A stretch of 63,417 nt of DNA from Planctomycetota bacterium (GTDB taxonomy: Bacteria; Planctomycetota; UBA1135; JADKAF01), in assembly GCA_016793245.1 (NCBI GenBank), contig JAEUHW010000407.1:1-63417 (forward strand), given 5' to 3'. Position 1 is the first letter of the stretch; each line of letters opens with the position of its first letter. Positions 26,353 through 36,000 of this stretch are shown piece by piece. Made by a program: the position numbers and the translations under genes. Under the pieces are notes generated by a model, which was given only the letters and a program-made list of their open reading frames with translations, did no database searches and was not told where the DNA came from.

Positions 26353-27363
26353 TCACGGCACCAGCACGGCCCGGAAACGCACCCGGTTCTCCATCATCTT
26401 CGCGTAAGCCTCGTTCGCCGCCTCCAGCGGGAAACGCTCGATGCGCGGTCGAACCCCGGTGCGCGCGCTGAAGCGCATCGTCTCCTCGGAGTCGATGGCG
26501 CTGCCGCTCGGCCAGCCCGCGACGCTGCGACCCGAGATCAGCGCGAGCGCCGAGATCGAGAGCGGCTCGTCGGGGACCGCGACGATCAAGAGCTTGCCGC
26601 GCGGCGTCAGGCCATCGACGGTGCTCGCGATCGCCGCCGCGTGCGGCGCGGTGGCGAGCACGAGCGCCGCGCCGCCCAAGCGCTGGAGGCCTTCGGCGGC
26701 GGAGGTGCGCTGCGTGTCGATGTAGTCGTGCGCGCCGAGCTCGCGCGCGAGCGCTTCCTTGCTCGCGCCGTGCGAGAGCGCCACCACGCGGAAGCCGAGC
26801 TGTGCCGCGTACTGGAGCGCGAGATGGCCCAAGCCGCCGATGCCCTGCACGGCGACGGTGTCGCCCGGACGAGCGCCGCTGTTCCGCAAGGCGTTGAACG
26901 TGGTGATGCCGGCGCAGAGCAGCGGGGCCGCGTGCGCGGCGTCGAGCTCGTCGGGGATACGCGCGACGCCGTTCGCCGGGCAGACGAGGAACTCCGCGTA
27001 GCCGCCGTCGTAGCTGAGACCGCAGACTTGGGCCTCGACGCAGTTCGGGAAGTCGCCCGCGCGACACGCGAGGCAAGTTCCACAGTGGCCGGCGTTCCAG
27101 CCGATGCCGACGCGATCGCCGACGCGGAAGCCGCGCACGTCCTCGCCGAGCGCTTCGACGCGGCCCGCGACCTCGTGGCCGAGCACTCGTGGCAGCACGA
27201 GCCCGGGGTACTGCCCCGACTTCGCGAAGACGTCGCTGTGGCACATGCCGCAGGCCTCGACGCGCACGCGCAGCTCGCCGCGGCGCGGCTCCGGCACGGG
27301 GAGCTCGCGCAGCTCGAAGGGTCCGTTGGGGCGCGTGATCTGCAGGGCGCGCATCGTGCGCAT
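26353..27363 (-). CDS. Zinc-dependent alcohol dehydrogenase
   Basis: A 336-residue medium-chain dehydrogenase. Catalytic zinc ligands are C in EACGMCHSDVF (~39), H in LGHEVAGRVE (~63) and the later Cys of its set. The structural zinc lobe is visible as HCGTCLACRAGDFPNC (~93-108), with four cysteines. The NAD-binding GIGGLGH motif is at ~172. It oxidises alcohols or reduces aldehydes in the cytoplasm. It is the downstream member of a minus-strand pair with the PQQ-type propeller gene, 67 nt apart. The physiological substrate cannot be read. Confidence 0.92.
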   Translation of the reverse strand: MRTMRALQITRPNGPFELRELPVPEPRRGELRVRVEACGMCHSDVFAKSGQYPGLVLPRVLGHEVAGRVEALGEDVRGFRVGDRVGIGWNAGHCGTCLACRAGDFPNCVEAQVCGLSYDGGYAEFLVCPANGVARIPDELDAAHAAPLLCAGITTFNALRNSGARPGDTVAVQGIGGLGHLALQYAAQLGFRVVALSHGASKEALARELGAHDYIDTQRTSAAEGLQRLGGAALVLATAPHAAAIASTVDGLTPRGKLLIVAVPDEPLSISALALISGRSVAGWPSGSAIDSEETMRFSARTGVRPRIERFPLEAANEAYAKMMENRVRFRAVLVP

Positions 27364-27430
27364 CGCTCGGGCTCCGCGAAGAGGAACGGAGCGAGAGCTT
27401 AGGCGCGCGAGAGCGGCGACGCGAGCGAGC

Positions 27431-28759
27431 TCAGCCGCGGACGCAGTGAAGCTTCCGCGCGTCGCGGAGCAGCAGCGCGTTCCCGGCGATCGACGGCGTC
27501 GCCCAGTAGATGCCGTCGAGCTGGTTCGTGCGCGCGATCTCGAAGGTCTTGCCGAGCTTCACGACGAAGGTCTTGCCGACCTCGTCGAGGACGAAGAGCT
27601 CGTCTCCAGCGATCCAAGGCGAGGCGACGATCGTAGCCGCGTCGGGCAAGCGCTCGCGGTAGAGGCGCTCGCCGCTCTTGCTGTCGTAGCACGCGAGCAC
27701 GCCGGCGGAGCCGAGCACATACACGAAGCCGCCACCGCAGACGGGCGAGGAGAAGCCGGGGCCGGCCTTCTCGACGTTCCAAGCCACGGCGGGCTCGGCG
27801 CTCTTCAGATCGACGACGCCGCTCGCGTTCCTCGGCACCGCGACCAGCGGGCCCGGACGACCGGGGCCGGAGTTCCCGAAGTAGAGGCGTTCCTCGTCCC
27901 ACGCCGGCGACGAGCTGAACGAGCCGCCGAAGCCCTCGACGCGCCAGCGCTGCTCGCCGCTCTTCGGATCGTAGGCGACCACGCGCCCTTCGCCGCAGCA
28001 GACGAGCTGCTCGCCGCCTTCCGCGGGCCAGAGGACCGGGCTGCCCCAGCTCGTGCCCTTGCCGCGGTCCGCGCGCCAGCGCACTTCGCCCGTGGACGCC
28101 TCGAGCGCGACGAGGTAGCCGGTCTCATCGTTGTCGCTCTGCACGAGGACGAGGCCCTGCGTGGCGATCGGTGAGATCGCCCAGCCGAAGTCGTTGCTCG
28201 TCTTCTGCACGCCGATCTCGGCGCGCCAGAGGAGCTTCCCTTCCAGATCGAGCGCCACGACTTGCCCGAGCGCGCCGAAGACCGCGAACACCCGCTGGCC
28301 GTCGGTGGTCGGCGATTCGGTGGCGAAGGAGTTCGAAGGATGCACCGCGTAGGCCGGCACGTTCTTGCCGACCTCGCGCTCCCACAGCATCTTGCCGTCG
28401 ACGAGCGAGAGGCAGAGCACGCGGTAGGAGAGCTCGAGCGTCGGCTTCGGCCCGCCGCCGCCGCGCGACATCGGGCTCTTCATGCCGCCGGACATGCCCT
28501 GCGGGATCTCGTCGCCATTCCCCACCGCGGTGGTGACGAAGAGGCGTTCGCCCACCACGACCGGCGAGGAGAGACCGCCGCCCGGGATCTCCGCGCTCCA
28601 GGCCAGGTTCTTCTCGGCGCTCCACTCGGCGGGGAAGGCGCGCGCGGCGACGACGTTTCGCCCGCCGGGGCCGCGGAAGCCAGGCCAATCGGCGTTCTCC
28701 CGAGGAGAGATCGCTTGCGGGAGGAACAGCGGCAAGAGACAGAGCGGAGCGAAAGGCAT
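27431..28759 (-). CDS. Exported PQQ-like beta-propeller protein (BamB-like fold)
   Basis: The 442-residue protein has a signal peptide (PFAPLCLLPLFLPQA) and a series of PQQ-like/BamB-type propeller repeats, with patterns such as VALDLEGKLLWRAEIG, VVAYDPKSGEQRWRVEG and LACYDSKSGERLYRERLP. An early GFRGPGGRNVV segment is typical of the exported PQQ-binding-like repeat proteins common in Planctomycetota. The residues needed for PQQ and calcium in true quinoprotein dehydrogenases are not evident, so a structural or scaffolding role is more likely than catalysis. The second of two nearby ATG codons was chosen because it begins the signal peptide. Confidence 0.82.
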   Translation of the reverse strand: MPFAPLCLLPLFLPQAISPRENADWPGFRGPGGRNVVAARAFPAEWSAEKNLAWSAEIPGGGLSSPVVVGERLFVTTAVGNGDEIPQGMSGGMKSPMSRGGGGPKPTLELSYRVLCLSLVDGKMLWEREVGKNVPAYAVHPSNSFATESPTTDGQRVFAVFGALGQVVALDLEGKLLWRAEIGVQKTSNDFGWAISPIATQGLVLVQSDNDETGYLVALEASTGEVRWRADRGKGTSWGSPVLWPAEGGEQLVCCGEGRVVAYDPKSGEQRWRVEGFGGSFSSSPAWDEERLYFGNSGPGRPGPLVAVPRNASGVVDLKSAEPAVAWNVEKAGPGFSSPVCGGGFVYVLGSAGVLACYDSKSGERLYRERLPDAATIVASPWIAGDELFVLDEVGKTFVVKLGKTFEIARTNQLDGIYWATPSIAGNALLLRDARKLHCVRG

Positions 28760-28905
28760 GACGGGACCTTGCATCGAAAGACGGTGTGCGCCGTTCGCGC
28801 GGGGCGGAGCTGCGGATGCGCGGCGCTCGTGCCAAAGAACCTCACGCGAGCGAGCGCCGTCATCCTACGATGGCCGCTCCCCACGACCCGAGCCTCCCTG
28901 CCGCC

Positions 28906-30489
28906 ATGCTCCGACTCCGAGCTTCGAGCGCCCTGCTCTGCTTCGCCTTTGCCGCCCCTTCTCCGGGGCAAGAAGCACCGGTTCTCTGGCGCAACGCGCC
29001 GGCGCCTTCGCCCGCCGTGCTCACCTGGATCGCCGAAGAGCAGCGCGCGAACCCCGCCTTCGGCGCCGCGCACGTCGTGGCACTCGATCTCGCTGCACTC
29101 CAGCCGCTGCTCGATCGCCCGAGCGAAGCGCAGCGCGTGCAGGTCGAGCTCGGCGGCGCGCCGTGTGAGCTCGTGCTCGAGCGCGCGGAGCGAACCCCGC
29201 TGCACCTCGTCGTGCGGGGCCGGCGCGCGAACAGCGACGATCGCTGCGCGCTCGCGATCGGCGAGAACGGCGCGTGCGCCGGCTGGTTCGAGCGCGGCGA
29301 TCGACGCTATGCGCTCGTGCAGCACGGCGCGAGCGGCGCGCACGTGGTGCGCGAGGTGATCGAGCGCGCGCTGGCTCCCTGCGGCAACCACGCCGCGCAC
29401 GAGATCGCGACCGCTCCGGATCCCGCGAGCCCGAGGATCGAGGGCGTCGCCGCGGTCACGATCGACGTCATCGCGTTCTTCACCCCGGCCGCGCGGCGCG
29501 GCGCGGGCTCGGCGGAGGCGCTGGCTGCGGCGGTCGAAGCGGACGTGCAGCGCGCGAACGAAGCGAACGAGCGCGCCAGCGTCGACCTCCGCTTCCGCCT
29601 CGTGCACGCGCGCGAGACGAGCTACGTCGAGGACGGCACCGGCAACGATCTCTCGCGCTTCCAGACGAACGGCGACGGGATCATGGACGAGGTGCACGGC
29701 TTGCGCTCGCTCTACGGCGCGGACCTCTGCACGCTGATCACCAACCAATCGAGCCAGTTCTGCGGCATCGCCTACGTGATGACCTCGCCCGGCGCCGGCT
29801 TCCGCCCCTGGGCCTTCAGCGTGAACGTGCGCGGCTGCCTCGGCGGCACCGTCGTCGCGCACGAGATCGGCCACAACCTGGGCTGCGCGCACGATCGCCA
29901 GAACGCCGGCAGCGGCGCGTACTCCTATTCCTTCGGCTATCGCACCCCCGACTCCGCGTGGCGCAGCGTGATGGCCTACTCGCCCGGCGCGAGTGTGACG
30001 ACCTGGTCGAATCCGCAGGTCGTGCATCAAGGTCAGGCGATGGGTACCGCGACCGAGGACAACGCGCGCTCGATCCGCCGCACGATGAGCGTCACGGCGG
30101 CGTTCACGCCCGAGCAGGCGATCGATTTCTGCGTGCTGGACGGCGGGGTCTCGACCGGCTTCGGTCTGGTGCCCATCCTGCGCGGCGGCGGCTTCGTGAA
30201 CGGGTTGGAGGCGCCCTACCTCCGCTGGGCCGGCGCGCCGCAGGGCACGCCGGGCGCGCTGGTGATCGGCCTCGTGGAAGCGCGGACGCCGTTCTTCGCC
30301 GGGATCCTCGTCCCCGCGCTCCAGCTCTCGATCCCGATCACGGGCTCCTTCTACGCGACGACGGTCGATGCCTCCGGCCTGCGCACGCTGCCCATCGGCA
30401 CCGAGCTCTGGCTGCAGGCGCTCTTCTTCGATCCGACGGCGGCGCAGTCGATGGCGCTGAGCCACGGGCTCCGCGTGCGCCTGCCCTGA
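28906..30489 (+). CDS. Secreted M12-like zinc metalloprotease with lineage-type C-terminal module
   Basis: A 527-residue exported protein (signal LRASSALLCFAFAAPSPGQ). The catalytic metzincin motif HEIGHNLGCAH begins at residue ~319, followed by YSFGYRT and the Met-turn-like segment SVMAYSPGA. This matches the reprolysin/M12B-like peptidases of bacteria. The N-terminal ~180 residues look like a propeptide. The last ~110 residues form a separate beta module ending ELWLQALFFDP...GLRVRLP, similar to the ends of other secreted proteins in this window. It is divergent from the propeller gene, and a hairpin follows its stop. Confidence 0.87.
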   Translation: MLRLRASSALLCFAFAAPSPGQEAPVLWRNAPAPSPAVLTWIAEEQRANPAFGAAHVVALDLAALQPLLDRPSEAQRVQVELGGAPCELVLERAERTPLHLVVRGRRANSDDRCALAIGENGACAGWFERGDRRYALVQHGASGAHVVREVIERALAPCGNHAAHEIATAPDPASPRIEGVAAVTIDVIAFFTPAARRGAGSAEALAAAVEADVQRANEANERASVDLRFRLVHARETSYVEDGTGNDLSRFQTNGDGIMDEVHGLRSLYGADLCTLITNQSSQFCGIAYVMTSPGAGFRPWAFSVNVRGCLGGTVVAHEIGHNLGCAHDRQNAGSGAYSYSFGYRTPDSAWRSVMAYSPGASVTTWSNPQVVHQGQAMGTATEDNARSIRRTMSVTAAFTPEQAIDFCVLDGGVSTGFGLVPILRGGGFVNGLEAPYLRWAGAPQGTPGALVIGLVEARTPFFAGILVPALQLSIPITGSFYATTVDASGLRTLPIGTELWLQALFFDPTAAQSMALSHGLRVRLP

Positions 30490-30493
30490 GGTG

Positions 30494-30537
30494 GCTCCGC
30501 CCCTCCGGCCCAGGTTCTCGGGCCTCGCGGGCGGAGC
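30494..30537 (+). terminator. Hairpin after metalloprotease gene
   Basis: Outer stem GCTCCGCCC/GGGCGGAGC (9 bp) with an inner GGCCC/GGGCC stem, 5 nt after the stop. There is no T-run. It is probably a terminator, separating this gene from the STAS-GPP34 unit. Confidence 0.5.
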
Positions 30538-30675
30538 GGACGCGGGCCCTCGAGCGGCCCCGTCGATGAAGAATGGGAGAAGAACCGCGCCGGTGGTGCA
30601 GGACCGGGGGGTGTCCCCCTAGCGTGAGCGCGGGAGCGCTGCACGCTCCCTCGCCCTCCGCTGCACCGCGCCGCC

Positions 30676-31716
30676 ATGCAGATCGTCCGCCGACAGCTCG
30701 GCACGACCACGGTCCTCGAATCCCCGGAACGCCTCGACCTCGGCACGTCGCAGGCGCTGAGCGAAGCCGTCGATCACGCCTTCGCGCGAGCGGGCAGCGA
30801 TCTGCTGATCGACATGGAGCGCGCCTCCTACGTGAGCAGCATCGGGCTCTCGGCCCTGCTCCGCGCGGCGAAGCTGGCGGACGCCCAGGGCGGTCGCCTG
30901 GCGCTCGTCGGTCTCCGCGGTCACGTGCGCGAGCTCTTCGAGATGGCGGCGCTCGAGAGCGTGATCGACGCCTATCCGAACCTCGAGGAAGCGCTCGCCA
31001 CGCTGGCCTCCGAGACGCCGCCGCGCGCGAGCGGCGCCACCGAGCTCGCGACGGGCCTCTGCCTCGCCGAAGAGCTGCTGCTCCTCGCGCTGCACGACAG
31101 CAGCGGGCAGCTCGTCGATCTCCCCGAGCACTCGCTCGACTTCGCCTTGGCGGGCGCGGTGATCCTCGATCTCCAGCTCCGCTTGCGCGTCGACGCGGAT
31201 CCCCATCTCTTGCGCGTCGTCGATGCGCGGCGCTGCGGGGATCCGCTGCTCGATGCCGCGCTCTCGGCCATCCGCAGCGCCGACCAGCTGCGCAGCGTCG
31301 AGCATTGGGTGGAGCTGCTCGCGAACGAGGGCGATCGCATCCGCCGCCACGTCATCGAGGGCCTCGCGACGAAGGGCATCCTGCAGCGCAAGGATTCGCT
31401 GCTCCACTGGGTGCTCGGCGGACGCCGCTACCCGCTGCTCCAGCAGCACGAGCAGCGCGAGGTGAAGGCCCGCATGCTCGCGATCCTGGAGCGCGGCGAG
31501 GTACCCGGACCGCGCGATGTCGCGATCCTGGCCCTCGCCGATGCGTGCGCGGTGTTCGACGCCATCCTCGAGATGGATCGCATGCTGCGGCTCCGCCCGC
31601 GCTTGGAGGAGCTACGCCAACTCGACTTGCTCGCCCGAGCCGTCGTCCGCGCGCTCGGCGATGCCCAGAGCACCGGCCAGAGGCGACGCCGCCCGGCGTC
31701 GATCTTCCTGCCATGA
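30676..31716 (+). CDS. STAS domain-GPP34 (GOLPH3-like) fusion protein
   Basis: A 346-residue cytoplasmic protein. Residues ~1-112 are a STAS domain (anti-sigma factor antagonist). SYVSSIGLSALLRAAK aligns with the phosphorylation loop, with S55 at the position phosphorylated by RsbW/SpoIIAB-type kinases. Residues ~124-330 match GPP34 (PF05719), the fold of eukaryotic GOLPH3/Vps74: it begins GLCLAEELLLLALHDSSGQ, has LAGAVILDLQLRLRV, and includes the beta-hairpin HWVLGGRRYPLL. GOLPH3 binds phosphoinositide lipids in eukaryotes; bacterial GPP34 proteins are largely uncharacterised. The stop overlaps the start of the RsbW-like kinase (ATGA), so a partner-switching module is likely. Confidence 0.82.
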   Translation: MQIVRRQLGTTTVLESPERLDLGTSQALSEAVDHAFARAGSDLLIDMERASYVSSIGLSALLRAAKLADAQGGRLALVGLRGHVRELFEMAALESVIDAYPNLEEALATLASETPPRASGATELATGLCLAEELLLLALHDSSGQLVDLPEHSLDFALAGAVILDLQLRLRVDADPHLLRVVDARRCGDPLLDAALSAIRSADQLRSVEHWVELLANEGDRIRRHVIEGLATKGILQRKDSLLHWVLGGRRYPLLQQHEQREVKARMLAILERGEVPGPRDVAILALADACAVFDAILEMDRMLRLRPRLEELRQLDLLARAVVRALGDAQSTGQRRRRPASIFLP

Positions 31717-32150
31717 GAAGCAACCTGCGCTGCGTCACGGAATGGCGTTGGTCGGTCGAGGCCGCGCTCGAGCGCGTCTCGCCCTTGGTGCTCGACGTCG
31801 CCGAGCGCTTGGAGCGCGAAGGCGTCGGCGGACGCGCGCTCTTCGGCGCGCAGCTCGTCGTCGAGGAGCTCGTCTCGAACGTCGTGCGCCACGGCTACCA
31901 CGGCGACGCGCAGCAACGCGTCGATGTCTCCCTGCGCATGGACGAGGACCGGCTGGAGCTCGAGATCGTCGATCGCGCCCCCGCGTACGATCCGCTGACG
32001 AAGGCCCCGCTCCCCGACATCGGAGCCTCCCTCGAGCGCCGCGCCCTCGGCGGGCTCGGCGTCCACCTCGCCAAGCGCTACGCCGACGAGCTCCGCTACG
32101 AGCGCAGGAACGGCGAGAACCGCCTCTTCGCGCGCTTGGCCGCGACCTGA
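31713..32150 (+). CDS. RsbW-like anti-sigma serine kinase (HATPase fold)
   Basis: A 145-residue GHKL ATPase of the anti-sigma kinase type. Its N-box is VVEELVSNVVRHGY (~50-62). The G1-like DRAPAYDPL segment and the G2-like GGLGVHLAKRYAD segment complete the nucleotide site. RsbW-type kinases bind a sigma factor or target and phosphorylate a Ser on a STAS-domain antagonist. The ATG overlaps the stop of the STAS-GPP34 gene by 4 bp, so the two products are translationally coupled and probably interact. No sigma factor or PP2C phosphatase gene is adjacent. Confidence 0.87.
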   Translation: MRSNLRCVTEWRWSVEAALERVSPLVLDVAERLEREGVGGRALFGAQLVVEELVSNVVRHGYHGDAQQRVDVSLRMDEDRLELEIVDRAPAYDPLTKAPLPDIGASLERRALGGLGVHLAKRYADELRYERRNGENRLFARLAAT

Positions 32151-32570
32151 TCTCCTCTTGCGGACCGCACGCCCTCCCGCTGCGTAGGCCCAAGGCTTCG
32201 CGGTGCCTCTTCCCACGGGGGCCAAGCCTGGACCGATCGAGTGGAGGAAGTCGCGGCGCTTCCATGGCCGCCCCTCGCGCCGCTCCATCAAGTCCCCCGC
32301 GCGGGACTAGCCCCTTCCGTGGGCGAGTGCTCGACGCTCCACCTCGGTGCCATGGGTCCCCCGCTCGCGCCGGCACTCGAGCGTGAGCTCGCGGCCCGCG
32401 GGAGGGTGCTCCGTTGTGCGGTGATCGCACCGTTGCCGAACGCGGGGATCGAGGAGACCCTGGGACGGAACGAGGGCGCGATCCGCCAGCTTCGGGTGCG
32501 CTCTCGCCGGCTCTCGCGCGAGAGCTCGAGCTCGAGCACTCGAGCAGAATCAAGCCGAGGAGGATCGCCG
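32151..32570. other. 420-bp gap without a recognised gene
   Basis: Between the RsbW-like gene and the small beta-protein gene I see no convincing coding frame. The frame of the downstream gene stays open here but has no family resemblance or ribosome site until 32571. The end of the gap is rich in CTCGAG/GAGCTC repeats (around 32510-32545) that could form local hairpins. A promoter for the downstream gene is likely but not identifiable. Confidence 0.4.
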
Positions 32571-33062
32571 ATGAACCCAGCGAGCTTCGACCTGAGCGGC
32601 ACGTGGCGCGGACACTATGTCCATGCCGGCACGCGGCATGGCATCGCCATGGAGATCACTCAGGAAGGCCTGCGCATCCAGGGCACGATGCGCGACGAGC
32701 ACACGGTATTCGCCAGCACCGAAACGATCCCGAGCCCCGAGCCATGGCAGCCTGCCGAGGACGTAGAGCTGCTGATCACCCTGCCCGAGAGCTCCGAGAT
32801 CCGCGGGGAGGTCCTCGGAGAGCGCGTGAGCTTCGTGAAGCGCTACCTCGGTGGGCAGTCCATTTACGGCCGCTCCGAGGATCACGAGATGTCCGTGGTG
32901 GTGGTTGGCCATCGCGTCTTCTACGCAGGGCGCATCGAAGCGGAAGGCGCGGTCCTCCGTGGACGATGGACCATCCCTCCGATGGTTCCAGGCGATCCCG
33001 CAGAGGAAGACGAGTTCGAACTACGCCGCGAGCCCGGAGCGCCTCCGCCCCCTCCCGCGTGA
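32571..33062 (+). CDS. Small beta-rich hypothetical protein
   Basis: A 163-residue protein without signal peptide or membrane segments. It alternates short strands (SGTWRGHYVHAGTRHGIAME, RIQGTMRDEHTV, GEVLGERVSFVKRYLG, RVFYAGRIEAEGAVLRGRW) in a way that suggests a single beta barrel or sandwich, and ends in a proline run. I do not recognise a family. The ATG has a strong GAGGAGG site 8 nt upstream, which sets the start. It lies 14 nt before the cyclase-kinase gene, so the two are likely co-transcribed; a regulatory or binding role for that gene's product is only a guess. Confidence 0.6.
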   Translation: MNPASFDLSGTWRGHYVHAGTRHGIAMEITQEGLRIQGTMRDEHTVFASTETIPSPEPWQPAEDVELLITLPESSEIRGEVLGERVSFVKRYLGGQSIYGRSEDHEMSVVVVGHRVFYAGRIEAEGAVLRGRWTIPPMVPGDPAEEDEFELRREPGAPPPPPA

Positions 33063-33076
33063 TAGCTTTCCGTGGC

Positions 33077-36000
33077 ATGTCGCAATCGAGCTCCTCGCGC
33101 CTCCTGGTCGTCCTGTTCACCGACGTGGTGGGCTCGACGGACCTGAAGTCGAAGCTGGGCGCCAACGCCTACGGCGCCCTCGCCGCGCGCCACGACCAGA
33201 TCTTTCGCGCGCTGGTCGACGCGATCCCCGGGGCCGAGATCCTGAAGGACCTGGGCGATGGCTTCATGGCCATCTTCGAACGGGCGAGCCAAGCCGTGCA
33301 GGTGGCCCTGCTCTTCCAACACGCGCTCTGCGATCCCTCGTGGGGTGAGACGCGCCTTCGCGTGCGGATCGGGCTCCACTTGGGCGAGGTGAGCGAGCTC
33401 GGTCTCGACGTCAGCGGCAAGCAGAAGATCGTGGGCCTCGCCGCGGACCTCGCCGCGCGCCTCTGCGGTCTCGCGCTGGCCGACCAGATCCTGCTCAGCC
33501 GCGGCGCCTTCGACGACGCGCGCCAATACCTGCGCGAGCATCCCGCGCGGAACGCGGCGGGCGAGCAGCCGAAGCTCGCCTGGATCGCACACGGCCCCTA
33601 CCTCCTGAAGGGCGCCGAAGAGCCGCTCGACATCTTCGAGGTCGGCGCCGTCGGCGAGGCCGCGCTCCGCACGCCGCCCGATTCGGAGAAGGCGCGCCGC
33701 GCCGTGCGCGCGGGCGAAGAGGAGACGCTCGGGTGGCGTCCCGCGAGCGGTCTCGCGATCCCCCATCGCGCGGGCTGGCGCCTCGAACGCGAGCTCGGGC
33801 GCGGCGGCTTCGGCGAAGTGTGGCTCGGCGTGCACGAGCGGACGCAGGAGACGCGCGTCTTCAAGTTCTGCTTCGATGCGGAGCGCCTGCGCTCGTTCCG
33901 GCGCGAGCTCATGCTCTTCCGCGTGCTGCGCGATGCGCTCGGCGATCGGCCGGACATCGCGCGTCTGCTGGAGGTGCAGCTCGAGAAGGCGCCCTACTAC
34001 TTGGAGAGCGAGTTCTGCTCGTCGGGGAATCTCGCGGAGTGGGCCGCCGGAGAAGGGCAGCTCGCGTCGTTGCCGCTCGGAGAACGCCTGGAGCTGCTCT
34101 GCCGCATCGCCGATGCGCTGCACGCTGCGCACAGCGTGGGCGTCCTGCACAAGGACGTGAAGCCGGCGAACGTGCTGCTCTACCGTACGAGCGAAGGCGA
34201 GCTGCGGCCGCGCCTCGCGGACTTCGGGATCGGGGTGCTCACGGATCGCAGCCGCCTGAGCCCGGGCGTGAGCGGCGCGTCGAGCGCGACGGTGGAGCAG
34301 CTCGTCTCGAACGACTCCGAGCGCACGGGCACGCACTTCTATGCGCCGCCGGAGACGCTGCGCGGACAGCCGTTCCGCGTGCAGGGCGACGTGTACGCGC
34401 TCGGCGTCATGCTCTATCAGCTCGCGATCGGCGACTTCGAGCGTCCGCTCGCGCAAGGTTGGGAACGCGAGATCGCCGACCCGCTCCTCCGCGCCGACAT
34501 CGCGAAGGCGGTGGCGGGCAACGCGGAGGAGCGCTTCGCGAGCGCGGCCGCGCTGGCCGAGAACCTGCGCAGCCTGCCGCGCCGCCGCACCGCGCATCGA
34601 CGAGCCCGCATCCTGCGCGTCGCGGCGGGATCCTCGCTGGCGCTGGTCTTCGTCATCGGTGCCACGGCCTTCGCTTGGAGCCACGAGCGCGATCTGCGGC
34701 GCGACGCCGAAGTCGCGCGCGCCACGGCGCTCGCCGAGAAGGAGCGGGCCGACCGCGAGCGCGTGCAAGCCGAGGAGGCGCGCGCCACGGCCCTGGCCGA
34801 GAAGGAGCGCGCGGATCGCGAGCGGGCGATGGCCGAGGAATCCCGCGCCACGGCGCTCGCGGAGAAGGAGCGCGCGGATCGCGAGCGCGCGAAGGCCGAG
34901 CAATCGGCCCGCGATGCGCAAGAGACGCTGGTCTTCTTGCAGCGCACGATCTCCAAGGTCCATCCCACGCTCGGCTCCGGCCCCGAGGTGAAGATGAAGG
35001 ACGTGCTCGAGATGGCCGTCGACGACCTCGAGCAAGCGCTCCCCGCCAGCGCCGAAGTGCAGGCGAGCATCCGCAACACGCTCGGCGAGGCCTTCGCGGT
35101 CGTCGCCGATCACGAGCGCGCGCTGGAGCAGATCGGCCGCGCGTACGAGCTCCGCAAGGAGACCCTCGGCGCGGAGCATCCCGAGACGCTGATGGCGCAG
35201 AACAACCTCGCGACGCTCGCCGTGACGCTGGGACTGCCAGAGGCCGATGCCCTCGTCACCGAAGTGCTGGAGACGCGTGAGCGGGTGCTCGGCCCCGAAG
35301 CTCCGGAGACGCTCGCCACCAAGATCACGCTCGCCTATCTCCTGCGCTCGAAGGAGGACGGCGCCGCCTCCGAGGCGCTCTATCGCGAGGTGCTCGAAGC
35401 GCGCCGGCGCACCTTGGGCGAGTCGCATCGCGAGACGCTGGAGGCCGCCTCGAGCCTCGCCGATTTCCTGCAGGACCGCGGTCGCCTCGCCGAGGCCGAG
35501 GTCCTGATCCGCGAGACCATCGAGCGTTCGGATGCGAGCTTCGGCGAGAGCGACACGCAGAGCGTCATCTCGCGCAGCATCCTCGCTTCGATCTTGAAGG
35601 ACCTCGGTCGCTATGAAGAAGCCGAGCCGATCGCACGCGCGGTCGTGGCGGCGCTCGTCCGCTTCAACGGCGACGATCACGGCGAGACCATGGCCGCGAA
35701 GAACGTCCTCGCCCTGCTATTGGAACGCCTCCAGCGCGCGCAGGAAGCGCGCGAGCTGCTGCGGGCCACCTGGGAGAGCTCGCTGCGCGTCTTCGGCGCC
35801 GATCACGGTGGGACGCTGATCTACCAAGACAACCTGGCGCGCCAGGAGCAGCTCTGCGGCAACCTCGACGAAGCCGAGCGCTTGATGACCGACTCGCTGG
35901 AGCGCCAGGAGCGCCTCTACGCCGGGCAGAAGCGCCAGGACACGCTGATCGCGCTCAACAACCTGGCCCTCTTGAAGCTCGACCGCAAGAAGCCCGCCGA

